From contig JAKSPP010000064.1 of the NCBI GenBank assembly GCA_024404735.1, forward strand, positions 1 to 8,179: a stretch of DNA of 8,179 bases, read 5' to 3'. Source of the stretch: Oscillospiraceae bacterium (GTDB taxonomy: Bacteria; Bacillota; Clostridia; Oscillospirales; Oscillospiraceae). Positions within the stretch are counted from its first letter, which is position 1, and every line of letters begins with the position of its first letter. A program made the position numbers and the translations under genes. Below, one piece after another: positions 7,849 through 8,179 of this stretch. Below the pieces are notes generated by a model. The model made no database searches. It worked only from the letters and a program-made list of their open reading frames with translations, and had not been told where the DNA came from.

Positions 7849-7859
7849 TCTAATCTATC

Positions 7860-7888
7860 ATTATACAATCTTATCTGAAAATAAGCAA
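7860..7888 (-). promoter_or_regulatory. Sigma-A promoter for pgi
   Basis: On the minus strand TTGCTT (7883-7888) and a perfect TATAAT (7860-7865) have a 17-base spacer. The leader would be about 50 bases. Confidence 0.7.
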
Positions 7889-7957
7889 GGATAATTAGGG
7901 AAAAAGCCGTTTTCTGTTTTTGGCTTCGAATGAACAGAGAGATAGTATAATTAAACC

Positions 7958-8088
7958 GAACAATGAAAAAGCAAATAACAGGATGCCTGACAAAGGCTTT
8001 CGTTGTTCCGTTGCATAACAAAATTTAAGAGATTAAGCACTCCGGGAAGCTGATGTAAAAGACGCCTGCGTTTTCGCAAGCGTCTTTT
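7958..8088 (+). ncRNA. Candidate small structured RNA (low confidence)
   Basis: The stretch 7802-8179 has no protein gene. On the plus strand a perfect TATAAT (7946-7951) is followed seven bases later by a possible RNA that begins with a helix: GAACAATG (7958-7965) pairs with CGTTGTTC (8001-8008, one G-U pair), enclosing a small GCCT/AGGC hairpin (7985-7997). The RNA would end at the strong terminator hairpin 8057-8088, giving about 131 bases. There is no ribosome site with an open frame here, and I recognise no known RNA family. Weak points: no good -35 box at normal spacing, and the hairpins could serve a minus-strand gene beyond the window. Confidence 0.22.
8057..8088. terminator. Strong hairpin terminator, bidirectional in form
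   Basis: AAAAGACGC (8057-8065) pairs with GCGTCTTTT (8080-8088), and GCG with CGC extends the stem above a 2x2 internal loop to a TTTT loop. Both strands end in a T4 run. No plus-strand protein gene precedes it in the window, so it serves either an unseen RNA or a minus-strand gene lying beyond 8179. Confidence 0.75.
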
Positions 8089-8133
8089 GCACAGGTACTT
8101 CATACAACATGATTCATCTCACCAAAAAGAATA

Positions 8134-8178
8134 AGGGAGTGTTGCAAAATGAGAAATTTTGCAGGACTCCCTTTTTTT
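8134..8178 (+). terminator. Long hairpin terminator at the window end
   Basis: AGGGAGT (8134-8140) pairs with ACTCCCT (8166-8172), and TGCAAAAT (8143-8150) pairs with ATTTTGCA (8156-8163) above a GT/GG internal loop, with a five-base loop GAGAA. A run of seven T follows on the plus strand; the minus-strand reading has only TTATTCTTTTT. It is 45 bases after another terminator, with no gene between. Confidence 0.75.
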
Positions 8179-8179
8179 G

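Noticed and set aside
7901..7926. A possible weak minus-strand terminator (AAGCC and GGCTTTTT) just upstream of the pgi promoter
   Set aside because: The stem is only five bases with a loop of about 13 bases, too weak to call.

Overview
The window is 8.2 kb of chromosomal core-metabolism DNA from a low-to-mid-GC Firmicute. It is most likely an anaerobic gut-type member of Clostridia (Oscillospiraceae/Ruminococcaceae-like). The basis is strong AGGAGG-type ribosome sites, sigma-A promoters of TTGACN-17-TATAAT form, an oxygen-sensitive two-subunit class I fumarase, and the ywiB-argS gene order known from Bacillus and its relatives. I see no mobile element, CRISPR array, phage gene or tRNA/rRNA gene.

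Layout. (1) Positions 1-615, minus strand: a ywiB-like DUF1934 gene followed 16 bp later by the start of argS. The argS frame is cut by an in-frame amber codon (27-29) where the family has tyrosine. (2) Positions 616-824: a divergent intergenic region with two facing sigma-A promoters. (3) Positions 825-3407, plus strand: an operon of short malic enzyme, fumarase alpha and fumarase beta, closed by a bidirectional terminator at 3408-3450. (4) Positions 3463-5231, minus strand: a zinc alcohol dehydrogenase of the aryl/benzyl-alcohol type with its own promoter, and upstream of it a UPF0316 (DUF5698/DUF2179) membrane protein. (5) Positions 5288-7801, minus strand: glyceraldehyde-3-phosphate dehydrogenase (gap) with a hairpin terminator, preceded by glucose-6-phosphate isomerase (pgi). 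Each has its own promoter, and gap's promoter is surrounded by overlapping inverted repeats. (6) Positions 7802-8179: 378 bp without a protein gene. It holds the pgi promoter, a candidate small structured RNA on the plus strand and two strong hairpin terminators.

How the genes work together. Malic enzyme and fumarase together link fumarate, malate and pyruvate, either fermenting C4 acids to pyruvate or feeding the reductive branch. Gap and Pgi are glycolytic steps. The alcohol dehydrogenase can reoxidise or produce NADH. The window therefore reads as central carbon and redox metabolism beside a translation gene.

I did not find a convincing new multi-gene system. The items most worth a second look are the amber codon in argS, the gene-less tail with a candidate small RNA and tandem terminators, and the dyads over the gap promoter.
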